In this document: piece by piece, positions 46,363 through 55,726 of the stretch | Layout: each line of letters opens with the position of its first letter | Numbering within the stretch: position 1 is the first letter of the stretch | Assembly: GCF_016653615.1 (NCBI RefSeq) | Contig: NZ_CP067393.1 | Coordinates: 744,001 to 808,000 of the forward strand | From: Entomomonas asaccharolytica | GTDB lineage: Bacteria; Pseudomonadota; Gammaproteobacteria; Pseudomonadales; Pseudomonadaceae | Reading direction: 5' to 3' | DNA: 64,000 nt | The notes under the pieces: generated by a model | The model's input: the letters and a program-made list of their open reading frames with translations, nothing else | The model's database searches: none | Told to the model about the DNA's origin: nothing | Program-made: the position numbers and the translations under genes

Positions 46363-47998
46363 AAACATGCTCCTTGAAAGGTTCCATACCTAGACGTTGA
46401 TAAGTATCTATAAAACGTTCATCAGGGTGTCGTTGTGCAAGATAGAGTTGAATAATCTTTTCTATCACATCAGGTATTTCTTCTTGTGCAAAAGAAGGGC
46501 CTAATACACTGCCTAAAGCCGTGTTATAACCTGTATTACCACCTAAAGATATTTGATAAAACTCTTGGCCTTTTTTATCGACGCCTAAAATACCAATATG
46601 CCCAATATGGTGGTGGGAACAAGCATTCATACATCCAGAGATATTAAGATCTAATTCGCCTATATCAAATAAATAATCGAGGTTATCAAAACGGCGTTGT
46701 ATAGCTTCTGCCACAGGAATAGACTTAGCATTAGCTAGTGAGCAAAAGTCTCCACCAGGGCAAGAAATAATATTAGTAAGCATACCAATATTTGGTGTAG
46801 CAAAACCTAACTCTCGCATTTGTTGCCAAAGCTCAAACAGTTTATTTTGTTCAACATCGGCAAGTACTATATTTTGCTGGTGAGTTGTTCTTGCTTCTCC
46901 AAAGCTATATTGGTCTGCAAGATCAGCAGCAGCATCCAGTTGTTTATCGCTAATATCGCCAGGAGGCGTGGCGGTAGCTTTTAATGATAACGTAACGGCA
47001 ATATAACCTGTTTGTTTATGGGGACGGGTATTTTGCTGTCTCCAACGGGCAAAACCAGGGTGTTGTTGGTCTAATTCTTTGAAATCAATATCTGTTAGTT
47101 GCTTATAAGCAGGGGCTACAAAGTGACCGCTAATGCGATTTACTTCTGCTTCAGTTAAAGTCACTGGACCATCTTTAGAGTGCGCCCATTCAGCGGCCAC
47201 TTTTTCTGCAAATACTTCAGGTGTTAAGGCTTTGACTAAAATTTTAATACGTGCTTTATATTTGTTATCACGACGTCCATAACGATTATAAACGCGCACA
47301 ATAGCATCAAGATAAGTGAGTAAATGCGGCCAAGGTAAAAATTCATTAATCAATGAACCAATAATTGGAGTACGTCCTAGACCACCACCCACATAAACTT
47401 TAAAGCCAAGTTCACCTTCTGAATTACGGATGGCTTCAAGACCAATATCATGCACTTCAATTACTGCTCGATCTTGTTTAGCACCATTTACAGCAATTTT
47501 GAATTTACGTGGCAAATGATGGAATTCAGGATGAAAGGTTGACCATTGACGTATGATTTCACACCAAGCGCGTGGGTCGATTACTTCATCTTTAGCAACC
47601 CCAGCGAATTGGTCAGTGGTGGTATTACGAATACAGTTACCACTGGTTTGTATAGCATGCATTTGTACGCTAGCAAGTTCAGCGAGAATATCTGGTATAT
47701 CCTCTAATTCAGGCCAGTTAAATTGAAAATTTTGACGAGTAGAAACATGTGCATAACCTTTATCATAGTTACGCGCAATGCTGGCTAATTTGCGTAATTG
47801 TTTAGAAGATAATAAGCCATAAGGCACAGCTATTCGCAACATAGGTGCATAACGTTGAATATAGACACCATTTTGTAAGCGTAGCGGGCGATATTCGTCT
47901 TCTGTTAAATCACCTGCTAAATAGCGGTTTGTTTGATCACGAAATTGTTTAACGCGTTCGTCTACAATTTTCTGATCATATTCATCATAAATATACAT
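46346..47998 (-). CDS. cysI: Siroheme nitrite/sulfite reductase
   Basis: This 550-residue haemoprotein reduces sulfite to sulfide for cysteine synthesis. It has two ferredoxin-like repeat halves and the cluster/siroheme ligands in SCPGGDFCSLA (about 412-418) and SGCMNACSHHHIG (about 454-458). The N-terminal substrate-binding part has ARNYDKGYAHVSTRQNFQ. In Pseudomonas this protein with a DUF934 partner serves as sulfite reductase. A nitrite reductase role is less likely because no nir genes adjoin. Confidence 0.9.
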   Translation of the reverse strand: MYIYDEYDQKIVDERVKQFRDQTNRYLAGDLTEDEYRPLRLQNGVYIQRYAPMLRIAVPYGLLSSKQLRKLASIARNYDKGYAHVSTRQNFQFNWPELEDIPDILAELASVQMHAIQTSGNCIRNTTTDQFAGVAKDEVIDPRAWCEIIRQWSTFHPEFHHLPRKFKIAVNGAKQDRAVIEVHDIGLEAIRNSEGELGFKVYVGGGLGRTPIIGSLINEFLPWPHLLTYLDAIVRVYNRYGRRDNKYKARIKILVKALTPEVFAEKVAAEWAHSKDGPVTLTEAEVNRISGHFVAPAYKQLTDIDFKELDQQHPGFARWRQQNTRPHKQTGYIAVTLSLKATATPPGDISDKQLDAAADLADQYSFGEARTTHQQNIVLADVEQNKLFELWQQMRELGFATPNIGMLTNIISCPGGDFCSLANAKSIPVAEAIQRRFDNLDYLFDIGELDLNISGCMNACSHHHIGHIGILGVDKKGQEFYQISLGGNTGYNTALGSVLGPSFAQEEIPDVIEKIIQLYLAQRHPDERFIDTYQRLGMEPFKEHVYAKNN

Positions 47999-48211
47999 TT
48001 AAATTCCAACAACAGGCTGCATAGCTATCAAGTAGATATTTTTCCTACACAATTGGATAGTGTGTAGGTTTAGTTTAAGGTGTCACAAGATAACAGTTTC
48101 TGCTTATGCTTAAAAGTGCTATTTATTCATATATAAATAACATAATGGAATAATTAGTTGTTGTAAAAATATGATTATTTATTGATTTTAAATAAGTTAT
48201 TGGAAGATTAG

Positions 48212-49393
48212 CTATTTACTTAAATAGCTAATACCTGCTTCTAATCCTTCTAAGGTTAAAGGGTACATATGGTTATTAACCAATCCTTTAACCATATCAA
48301 TTGAGCGAGTGTATTGCCAAGCATGTTGAGGGTAAGGGTTAAGCCAGATAACTTTACGATAATGTTCAATAAACCGTTGCATCCAAGCACTACCAGGTTC
48401 TTCATTATAGTGTTCAACACTGCCACCAATATAGTTTATTTCATAGGGCCCCATTGCAGCATCGCCCACAAAGATTACTTTATAGTCTGGACCGTATTTA
48501 TGCAGAATATCCCATGTGGGGATACGATTATTATGACGTCGATGGTTATCTTGCCAAACATTTTCATAAATAAAATTGTGGAAATAGAAATACTCAAGGT
48601 ATTTAAATTCTAAACGACACGCTGAGAATAACTCTTGGCACATTTCAACATGCATATCCATTGAACCACCAATATCAAATAACAATAGCAGTTTGACAGC
48701 ATTGTGACGTTCTGGCTTCATGCGGATATTGAGTAGTCCACCATCTTTGGCGGTGGCTTCAATGGTATTATCAATGTCAAGTTCTTCACTAGCACCTGTA
48801 CGGGCAAATTTGCGTAAGCGACGTAGGGCAAGTTTAATGGTACGGCTACCAATTTCTACTTGGTCATCAAGATTCTGGTATTCTCTTTTTTCCCATACTT
48901 TTACCGCACGCCCTTGTCGTTCACCTGCATCACCAATGCGAATGCCTTCAGGGTTATAACCGCCTGATCCAAATGGGCTAGTGCCACCTGTACCAATCCA
49001 TTTATTACCCCCTTGATGACGTTCTTTTTGTTCTTCTAGGCGTTTTTTTAAGGTTTCAATAAGTTTATCTAAGCCACCTAATGCTTCAATTTGTGCTTTA
49101 TCAGCCTCGCTTAGGTTTCGTTCTAACTCTTTACGTAGCCATTCATCAGGAATAGCGGCAGTTAATGTTTCAACATCGACTTGGTTTATACCTTTAAAGT
49201 AAGCGGCAAAGGCACGATCAAACTTATCAAAATAGCGTTCATCTTTAACTAAAATACTACGTGCTAGATAATAAAACTCCTCCATATCTGCAAAAGTAAT
49301 ATGGTGTTTTAGGGCATTAATTAAGTCTAATAGCTCTCGTAATGAAACAGGAACCTTAGCTACACGTAGTTCATTAAAGAGGTTAAGTAACAT
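48212..49393 (-). CDS. VWA-domain protein (CoxE-like), partner of the MoxR ATPase
   Basis: This 393-residue cytoplasmic protein has a helical N-terminal half and a C-terminal von Willebrand A domain. Its metal-ion site reads FDIGGSM (about 237) instead of the usual DxSxS, a variant I recall from this family rather than a loss. VIFVGDAAM comes later. MoxR/VWA pairs act as chaperones that insert or activate metal cofactors and complexes; the target here is unknown. It starts 3 bp after the ATPase gene. Confidence 0.85.
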   Translation of the reverse strand: MLLNLFNELRVAKVPVSLRELLDLINALKHHITFADMEEFYYLARSILVKDERYFDKFDRAFAAYFKGINQVDVETLTAAIPDEWLRKELERNLSEADKAQIEALGGLDKLIETLKKRLEEQKERHQGGNKWIGTGGTSPFGSGGYNPEGIRIGDAGERQGRAVKVWEKREYQNLDDQVEIGSRTIKLALRRLRKFARTGASEELDIDNTIEATAKDGGLLNIRMKPERHNAVKLLLLFDIGGSMDMHVEMCQELFSACRLEFKYLEYFYFHNFIYENVWQDNHRRHNNRIPTWDILHKYGPDYKVIFVGDAAMGPYEINYIGGSVEHYNEEPGSAWMQRFIEHYRKVIWLNPYPQHAWQYTRSIDMVKGLVNNHMYPLTLEGLEAGISYLSK

Positions 49394-49396
49394 AGC

Positions 49397-50242
49397 TTAA
49401 TCCCTATGACGGCGGCTCATAAAACTTAAACGTTCAAGCAAGTGGATATCTTGCTCATTTTTCAGTAATGCGCCTGCCATTGGTGGTAAAGATTTTGCAG
49501 GATCACGTTCACGTAGGGTTGTAATATCAATTTGTTCAGCCATCAATAGTTTTAACCAGTCAATTAACTCTGATGTAGAAGGTTTTTTCTTAAGGTTTGG
49601 AATGGCACGAATATCAAAAAATACTTCTAAAGCTTCGCTTACTAACTCTTGGGTGATATTTGGATAATGGACATCAATGATTTTTTGTAAGGTATTACGA
49701 TCAGGGAAAGCAATATAGTGGAAGAAACAACGTCTTAAAAAAGCATCAGGTAATTCTTTTTCATTATTAGAAGTGATAATGATAATAGGGCGCTGCTTAG
49801 CTTTAATGGTTTTATCTAGTTCATAAACATAGAACTCCATCTTATCCAGTTCTTGTAAGAGATCATTAGGGAATTCAATATCCGCTTTATCAATTTCATC
49901 AATAAGCAGAATAACCTTTTCTTCGCTTTCAAAGGCTTCCCATAACTTTCCTTTTTTTATGTAATTAGCTATGTCGTAGACTTTTTCAACACCTAATTGA
50001 GAGTCTCTAAGACGGCTCACTGCATCATACTCATAAAGACCTTGGTGAGCTTTGGTAGTGGATTTTATATTCCAACTAATCAGTTGCGCATTAAAAGCTT
50101 CAGCTAATTGTTCGGCTAATACAGTTTTACCTGTACCAGGTTCGCCCTTAATTAGTAAAGGCCGTTCGAGGGTAGTAGCCGCATTGACAGCAAGCTGTAA
50201 GTCTGCTGTAGCAATGTATTGAGATGATCCAGTAAATTTCAT
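49397..50242 (-). CDS. MoxR-family AAA+ ATPase
   Basis: This 281-residue AAA+ ATPase has Walker A GEPGTGKTVLAEQLA (33-47), Walker B LLIDEIDKAD (about 112) and sensor TSNNE (about 155-160), followed by RRCFFHYIAFPD. MoxR ATPases remodel partner proteins together with a VWA-domain protein, encoded here immediately downstream. It is the first gene of that two-gene unit. Confidence 0.92.
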   Translation of the reverse strand: MKFTGSSQYIATADLQLAVNAATTLERPLLIKGEPGTGKTVLAEQLAEAFNAQLISWNIKSTTKAHQGLYEYDAVSRLRDSQLGVEKVYDIANYIKKGKLWEAFESEEKVILLIDEIDKADIEFPNDLLQELDKMEFYVYELDKTIKAKQRPIIIITSNNEKELPDAFLRRCFFHYIAFPDRNTLQKIIDVHYPNITQELVSEALEVFFDIRAIPNLKKKPSTSELIDWLKLLMAEQIDITTLRERDPAKSLPPMAGALLKNEQDIHLLERLSFMSRRHRD

Positions 50243-50562
50243 ATGATTCCTGATAAGTGCACTGTTAAGTAATAGTAATTAGTTAAAAATAGTTAATAAA
50301 ATATGCTTATAAGACTATTGGCTAATAAGAAATACTTAGATAAATAGGTTAATTGTTATTATATTATGTTAGGCATAAATTAAAATAAGTAATATGCCGT
50401 AATAAATTAATTTATTAATTGCTTAAAAGGTGCTCATCCAGTTATATTCATATTCAAAATAATTATTTACAAAATATTTCTTATAATAATAGGATATATG
50501 TTCGTGAAGTTGTATTAAAAATTATGTTATCCATGCAAAGCCTATAGTAGGACATTTTTATT
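50243..50562. other. Gap between divergent MoxR and OprD genes
   Basis: These 320 AT-rich bases hold no coding frame. An inverted repeat GGCATA-N15-TATGCC (50372-50398) lies about 165 bp before the porin start and could be a regulator site or a hairpin. No clear sigma-70 promoter could be fixed. Confidence 0.45.
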
Positions 50563-51915
50563 ATGAAAAAGCTACTCATATTGACCACAGCTTGTACCAC
50601 AACATTTTATTTCCCTTTGAATGCTATGGCAGAAGAGCATGGTTTCTTAGAGGACAGTACATTAACAATTACGGCTAAAAATTATTATTATGATAATAAC
50701 AATCGTGATAATTATGCTGGCCAATCACGTGAATGGGGGCAAGGATTTATCCTTGATTACAAATCGGGTTTTACACAGGGCACAGTAGGTGTAGGTATTG
50801 ATGCCTTAGCTATGTTTGGTTTTCGTTTAGACAGTGGTGGGCGTGCAGGTAAAGCTAATATTGATCGTACCCCTGGCACTATGTTTCCATTAAAACGCAA
50901 TGGAAAAGCGGAAAATAGTTTTGGCAGTTTTGGGGTAGCACCTAAAATTCGTATCTCTAAAACAGAAGCAAAATACGGAACATTCATACCTAATATGCCT
51001 GTTGCAGTGGGTAATAATGGCCGTTTATTACCACAAACCTTTGATGGCGGTATGATTACCTCCAATGAGTTGAAAGATTTTACCTTTGTGGGTGGTAAGT
51101 TAGAACATGTTAAAGGTCGTGCCTCTACTGATAATCAACCAATGTCTGTAGATGGTGCTAGTACGGGTATAGCGAGTAATAAGTTTTATTTTGGTGGTGT
51201 AGATTACCGAGTAACCAAAGATTTAAAACTACAATATTACTATGGCAATTTAAAAGAGTTTTATAAACAACACTTCTTAGGGCTAAACTATGGTTTAGCG
51301 CTACCTGTTGGTAGTTTAACCACAGATGTACGTTATTTCTACAGTGACTCTGATGGTAAAAATGCGAGTACTTCAGGTAGAGGCCAAGGCTATCGTATCA
51401 AAGGTTATAATAATAATGGTGAGGTAGATAACCAAACATGGAGCGTGGCATTAACTTATGCTGTTAAAGGACATGCGCTTACTGGCGGTTATCAAAGTCT
51501 TTCTGGGGACAGTAACTTTCCATTCTTAAATCAGGGTACTGCTTGGTCTGGGGCGGGTGGTTCTACAGCCTACTTATGGACTGATAGCCAAATTGGTAAA
51601 TTCCTAAGTGCAGGGCAACGTACTTGGTTTGGCCAATACAGCTTTAACTTTGCTGATATAGGTGTACCAGGTTTAACTGCTTCTATTAAATACTTAAAAG
51701 GTAGCCATGTTTACGATACTCGTGCTGGTGCTAATTATGGTAAAAAGGAAAGGGAGTGGGAGCGTGATTTTAAAGTTGCCTACAAAATCCAATCAGGCCC
51801 TTTAAAAGATCTTGAGTTAGCATGGATGAATGCAACTTTCCGCTCTGGTGCATCCAATGATTTAGATGAAAATCGTGTGATTGCGACTTATACCTTTGTG
51901 TTTGATAAGTTTTAA
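50563..51915 (+). CDS. OprD-family outer-membrane porin
   Basis: This 450-residue outer-membrane barrel has a signal peptide (cut near NAMAEE), then GFLEDSTLTITAKNYYYDNNNRD, typical of the OprD start. FRLDSGGRAGKANIDRTPGTMF and RISKTEAKYGTFIPNMPV follow, and a final strand ENRVIATYTFVFDKF ends in Phe. OprD-family porins let in basic amino acids, peptides or aromatic acids; the substrate here is not readable. A bidirectional terminator follows. Confidence 0.92.
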   Translation: MKKLLILTTACTTTFYFPLNAMAEEHGFLEDSTLTITAKNYYYDNNNRDNYAGQSREWGQGFILDYKSGFTQGTVGVGIDALAMFGFRLDSGGRAGKANIDRTPGTMFPLKRNGKAENSFGSFGVAPKIRISKTEAKYGTFIPNMPVAVGNNGRLLPQTFDGGMITSNELKDFTFVGGKLEHVKGRASTDNQPMSVDGASTGIASNKFYFGGVDYRVTKDLKLQYYYGNLKEFYKQHFLGLNYGLALPVGSLTTDVRYFYSDSDGKNASTSGRGQGYRIKGYNNNGEVDNQTWSVALTYAVKGHALTGGYQSLSGDSNFPFLNQGTAWSGAGGSTAYLWTDSQIGKFLSAGQRTWFGQYSFNFADIGVPGLTASIKYLKGSHVYDTRAGANYGKKEREWERDFKVAYKIQSGPLKDLELAWMNATFRSGASNDLDENRVIATYTFVFDKF

Positions 51916-51933
51916 TAGCGTTTTTAAATTTAT

Positions 51934-51961
51934 AAAAAAGGCCACTTAGTGTGGCCTTTTT
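51934..51961. terminator. Bidirectional terminator between the porin gene and rmuC
   Basis: A stem GGCCAC / GTGGCC with a 5-nt loop, flanked by A6 and T5, lies between the convergent genes. Confidence 0.9.
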
Positions 51962-51973
51962 AATGATGAATAT

Positions 51974-53377
51974 TTATTGAGGTTTTTCGGGAACCTCTAT
52001 CCCAAGTGCTGCTTTTTCTTGCCATTCTTCACTGATTTCATTTTTTACAGTAACCCCTAATTCGACAAAATTATTAACCAAGCTTACTAGATTACCTCTA
52101 CCATCCATCAGTTGCTTTTTAGCCTCTTGATAACTGTCTTGCGCATTTATTAAGCTTTTTTCTATTTTATCCATATTGGTTAAGAAATTACGCAGTTTGT
52201 CATAGACCCTACTGGCTGTATTAGCAAGCTCAAGCGTATTACGACTTTGATTCTCTAGTCGCCATAATTGTCTAACAATAGTTAGGCAAGCAAGCAAAGT
52301 AGTAGGCGTAGCTACTAATATATTTTGATCAATGGCCTTTTGTAGTAACGTTTCATCACTCTTAAAGGCTGTAATAAAAGCAGGTTCAATAGGGATAAAC
52401 ATAATTACTAATTCAGGTGAATTAATATCGGCTGATTTATAGTAAAAACGTTCTGATAATTCTTTAATACGTTGACTGATAGCTTTAATATGTTCCTTTA
52501 GAGCTGATTGTTGCAGCTCGTCTGATGTAGCATTGATTGTTTTAATATAAGCATTAAGTGAAACTTTAGCATCAATGACTAGATGTTTTTGTTGAGGAAG
52601 ATTAATGATTACATCAGGAACTTGTGCTTCACCTTCTTCAGAATAAATTCGCTTTTGTAAGCTAAAGTCTTTATTGGGCTGTAGTCCTGCTTGTTCCAAT
52701 ATATTTTCTAAAATCAGTTCACCCCAATTCCCCTGCATTTTTTTATCACCTTTTAAGGCAACAGTTAACTCATGGGTTTCTTGGGTAATTTGTAGATTGA
52801 GTTCTTTTAAGTGTTTTAACTCTTGGGTTAATTCTGTTTTTTGAATGGTTTCTGCATGATGAATTTCTTCAACCTTATGCCGAAAACCTGCTATTTGCTC
52901 ACGAAAGGGTGTTAATAATGATTGCAGTGATTGTTGGCTTTGTTCAGTAAAGCTTTTGCCTTTAGCATCAAAAATTTGAGAGGCTAATTGTTCAAATTCC
53001 AATTTTAATTGTTGCCGATTTTCATTAAATAATTTTATTTGTTCAACAAAGTGTTCCTCTTTTTGCTTTAGCGTGGTGTTTATTTGAGTATATTGATTAG
53101 AAAGTTGACTATGACGTGTCTGCAAATGTTCAAATTTAGTTTGTAGTTCTTGATTGTTAGCTTTTAGCTCTAAATTATGTTCTCTCAACTGAGTATTTTG
53201 AGTTTTAAAGTTTTCAGCTTGAATGTGATAATCTTGCTGCTGTTGTTGTAAGGTTTGTAGCTGCGAATTAGCATCAGTAAGCTGTTTATATAATGCCCAA
53301 ATAATGCTACTAAGGACAAAAAATAATAAACCAGTAGCAATAATAACTAACCATAATAGAGTAAGAGTATCCATCAT
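51974..53377 (-). CDS. rmuC: RmuC-family DNA recombination protein
   Basis: This 467-residue protein has an N-terminal membrane anchor (about 5-27), a long Gln-rich coiled coil (about 30-190) and the RmuC nuclease-like domain (KMQGNWGELILENILEQAGL near 213-232, VIDAKVSLNAY near 270). RmuC limits inversions at short inverted repeats in E. coli; its biochemical activity is not settled. It is a single gene with a 500-bp gap upstream. Confidence 0.92.
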   Translation of the reverse strand: MMDTLTLLWLVIIATGLLFFVLSSIIWALYKQLTDANSQLQTLQQQQQDYHIQAENFKTQNTQLREHNLELKANNQELQTKFEHLQTRHSQLSNQYTQINTTLKQKEEHFVEQIKLFNENRQQLKLEFEQLASQIFDAKGKSFTEQSQQSLQSLLTPFREQIAGFRHKVEEIHHAETIQKTELTQELKHLKELNLQITQETHELTVALKGDKKMQGNWGELILENILEQAGLQPNKDFSLQKRIYSEEGEAQVPDVIINLPQQKHLVIDAKVSLNAYIKTINATSDELQQSALKEHIKAISQRIKELSERFYYKSADINSPELVIMFIPIEPAFITAFKSDETLLQKAIDQNILVATPTTLLACLTIVRQLWRLENQSRNTLELANTASRVYDKLRNFLTNMDKIEKSLINAQDSYQEAKKQLMDGRGNLVSLVNNFVELGVTVKNEISEEWQEKAALGIEVPEKPQ

Positions 53378-53876
53378 TTATAAACATTCATTAGAGAAAT
53401 TACTTATATTGTAATAGAGAATAGCTAAGAAAAGGTTATTTTAAAAATATAGTAGCACAATATGTTGTAGTATGAAGGGGTAGGCTATTGTTTATTATTA
53501 CTAAAGTCTGCAAAAATAATAAGTATAAAACCAACAATATTTGATAGAGTGTTGTAGCTAATTTAGATGACTGAAGACCTACTGATTAATTGATATATAT
53601 CTTAAATTTGTAATGATTATTGTAAAAAATCTGTATTTTTTAATAAGCAAGGTTAAATTATAATGCTATAATATCTTGTAAAGCGGTATTTGATTTCGCA
53701 TCATGAAACTCGTTATATTTAATTAATTTAAGAATATAAGTTATATTAGTAAAATTTATTGATAGAATAAGACATATTAGTAAAGGGTTTAGTAAATTTT
53801 AGTCAAAATAACATTGTTTGTTGATAAACGGCCTAATTACTAAACGGTAAATAAGAAAAGCTGTGAGGAGAATATT
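53378..53876. other. 500-bp gap between divergent rmuC and ETF-QO genes
   Basis: The longest non-coding stretch of the window is very AT-rich. An extended -10 promoter is marked separately at 53664-53672. A degenerate PsrA-like pair GAAAC-N2-GTTAT lies at 53705-53716. I see no RNA gene or small coding frame with a ribosome site. Confidence 0.5.
53664..53672 (+). promoter_or_regulatory. Candidate extended -10 promoter for the ETF-QO gene
   Basis: TGCTATAAT is a perfect extended -10. It overlaps a second TATAAT at 53659-53664. No good -35 is present, as is usual for this class. The start would be near 53679, giving a leader of about 200 nt. Confidence 0.45.
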
Positions 53877-55529
53877 GTGGAACGTGAATTCATGGAATTT
53901 GATGTTGTAATTGTTGGGGCAGGTCCTGCAGGACTTTCTGCTGCATGCCGTTTAAAACAAAAAGCAATAGAAGCAAACCAAGAAATTAGCGTTTGTGTGG
54001 TGGAGAAAGGGGTAGAGGTAGGTGCCCACATCTTATCAGGTGCGGTATTTGAACCTCATGCTTTGCAAGAATTATTTCCAGATTGGAAAGAAAAAGGTGC
54101 ACCTTTAAAGACCCATGTTAAACGTGATGATATTTATTTCTTTACCAGTGATAAAGATTCTAAAAAAATTCCAGATGCATTTGTGCCTAAAACAATGCGC
54201 AATCATGGCAACTATATTATTTCTTTAGGTAATCTTTGCCGTTGGTTAGCTGAACAAGCGGAAGCATTAGGCGTGGAAGTATACCCTGGCTTTGCTGCAC
54301 AAGAATTATTAATAGATGATCAAAATAAAGTATGCGGTATCTTAACAGGTGATATGGGGGTTGATAAAGAAGGTAACCCTAAAGATGGTTTATATACACC
54401 TGGTATGGAGTTACGTGGTAAATATACTTTATTTGCAGAAGGCTGCCGTGGTCATCTTGGTAAAGAACTAATTAAGCATTACAAGTTAGATGCTGATTCT
54501 GATCCACAACATTATGGTATTGGTATTAAAGAGCTATGGGAAATTGATCCTGCTAAACATGAAGAAGGTTTAGTGGTACATACCACTGGTTGGCCATTAA
54601 CCAAGGCAAGCCCAGGTGGCTCGTTCTTATACCATATTGAAAATAATCAAGTAGTGGTTGGATTAATTATTGATTTATCGTATGAAAATCCTTACTTATC
54701 TCCCTTTGAAGAATTCCAAAGGCATAAATTGCACCCCGTTATTCGCCAATATTTAGAAGGTGGTAAACGTATTTGTTATGGTGCACGTGCTGTTGTAAAA
54801 GGTGGCTTAAACTCTCTACCTAAGATGATTTTCCCAGGTGGTGCTTTAATTGGCTGTGATTTAGGGACTTTAAATTTCTCTAAAATTAAAGGCAGCCACA
54901 CTGCAATGAAATCTGGAATGTTAGCAGCAGAGGCCACTTTTGAGGCTTTAGTAGCTGGTCGTGCAGGAGATGAATTAACTGCTTATCCTGAATTATTTAA
55001 AAATAGTTGGGTATATGATGAGTTATATCGCTCACGTAACTTTGGCCCTGCTATGCATAAATTCGGTACATTCTGGGGTGGTGCATTTAGTTTTATCGAC
55101 CAAAATATTTTTGCTGGTAAGTTACCTTTTACTTTGCATGATACACGTCAGGATTTTAATACCCTTAACAAAGCAAGTGAATCACAAAAAATTGATTATC
55201 CTAAGCCAGATGGGGTAATTACCTTTGATCGTTTATCTTCAGTATTTTTATCAAATACTACCCATGAAGAAAATCAACCTTGTCACTTAAAATTGGCAGA
55301 TGCTGAGATACCCATTAAGAAAAACTTACCTGAATATGCAGAGCCTGCACAGCGTTATTGCCCTGCTGGAGTATATGAAGTGGTTGAAAATGATGATGGT
55401 TCTAAGCGTTTCCAAATTAACGCTGCTAACTGTGTGCATTGTAAAACCTGTGATATTAAAGATCCTGCACAGAATATCACGTGGACACCACCTGAGGGTG
55501 GCGGTGGTCCAGTTTATCCTAATATGTAA
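53877..55529 (+). CDS. Electron transfer flavoprotein-ubiquinone oxidoreductase
   Basis: This 550-residue membrane-associated flavoprotein takes electrons from EtfBA and reduces ubiquinone. It has the FAD-binding VIVGAGPAGLSAACRL (11-26), TLFAEGCRGHLGK (about 182) and GGLNSLPKMIFPGGALIGCD. A C-terminal [4Fe-4S] domain has its cysteines in RYCPAGVY and NCVHCKTCDIKDPAQNITW. The GTG start is supported by GAGGAG 7 nt upstream and by the MEREFMEFDVVIVG start shared with Pseudomonas. An ATG four codons in is less likely. In Pseudomonas the gene lies beside etfBA; here they are far apart. Confidence 0.95.
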   Translation: MEREFMEFDVVIVGAGPAGLSAACRLKQKAIEANQEISVCVVEKGVEVGAHILSGAVFEPHALQELFPDWKEKGAPLKTHVKRDDIYFFTSDKDSKKIPDAFVPKTMRNHGNYIISLGNLCRWLAEQAEALGVEVYPGFAAQELLIDDQNKVCGILTGDMGVDKEGNPKDGLYTPGMELRGKYTLFAEGCRGHLGKELIKHYKLDADSDPQHYGIGIKELWEIDPAKHEEGLVVHTTGWPLTKASPGGSFLYHIENNQVVVGLIIDLSYENPYLSPFEEFQRHKLHPVIRQYLEGGKRICYGARAVVKGGLNSLPKMIFPGGALIGCDLGTLNFSKIKGSHTAMKSGMLAAEATFEALVAGRAGDELTAYPELFKNSWVYDELYRSRNFGPAMHKFGTFWGGAFSFIDQNIFAGKLPFTLHDTRQDFNTLNKASESQKIDYPKPDGVITFDRLSSVFLSNTTHEENQPCHLKLADAEIPIKKNLPEYAEPAQRYCPAGVYEVVENDDGSKRFQINAANCVHCKTCDIKDPAQNITWTPPEGGGGPVYPNM

Positions 55530-55556
55530 TTATTAATTTTCATAGTGTCTCTATGG

Positions 55557-55587
55557 TGGAGAGGTTTAGGCTTCTCCATTTTTTTTG
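55557..55587 (+). terminator. Terminator of the ETF-QO gene
   Basis: A stem TGGAGA / TCTCCA with a 10-nt loop runs into a T tract of eight or more, 27 bp after the stop. Confidence 0.85.
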
Positions 55588-55726
55588 CCTAAATTATTTT
55601 ATGATATTGGTGATCTGAAAAATTTATTGTTGTTACCAAAGTAGCTATATAAATATAAAAATGCTAGCTGATATTAGAAAATAAGCTAAAGCAGTGTTAA
55701 CGTATAAATAAATCTGTAGTTAATAT

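Noticed and set aside
48212-50242. MoxR/VWA pair as a phage-defence system
   Set aside because: Such pairs are widespread housekeeping modules; no nuclease, protease or other effector gene adjoins.
53705-53716. GAAAC-N2-GTTAT as a PsrA operator before the ETF-QO gene
   Set aside because: Two of five bases in the second half-site differ from the known motif, and such matches are frequent in AT-rich DNA.
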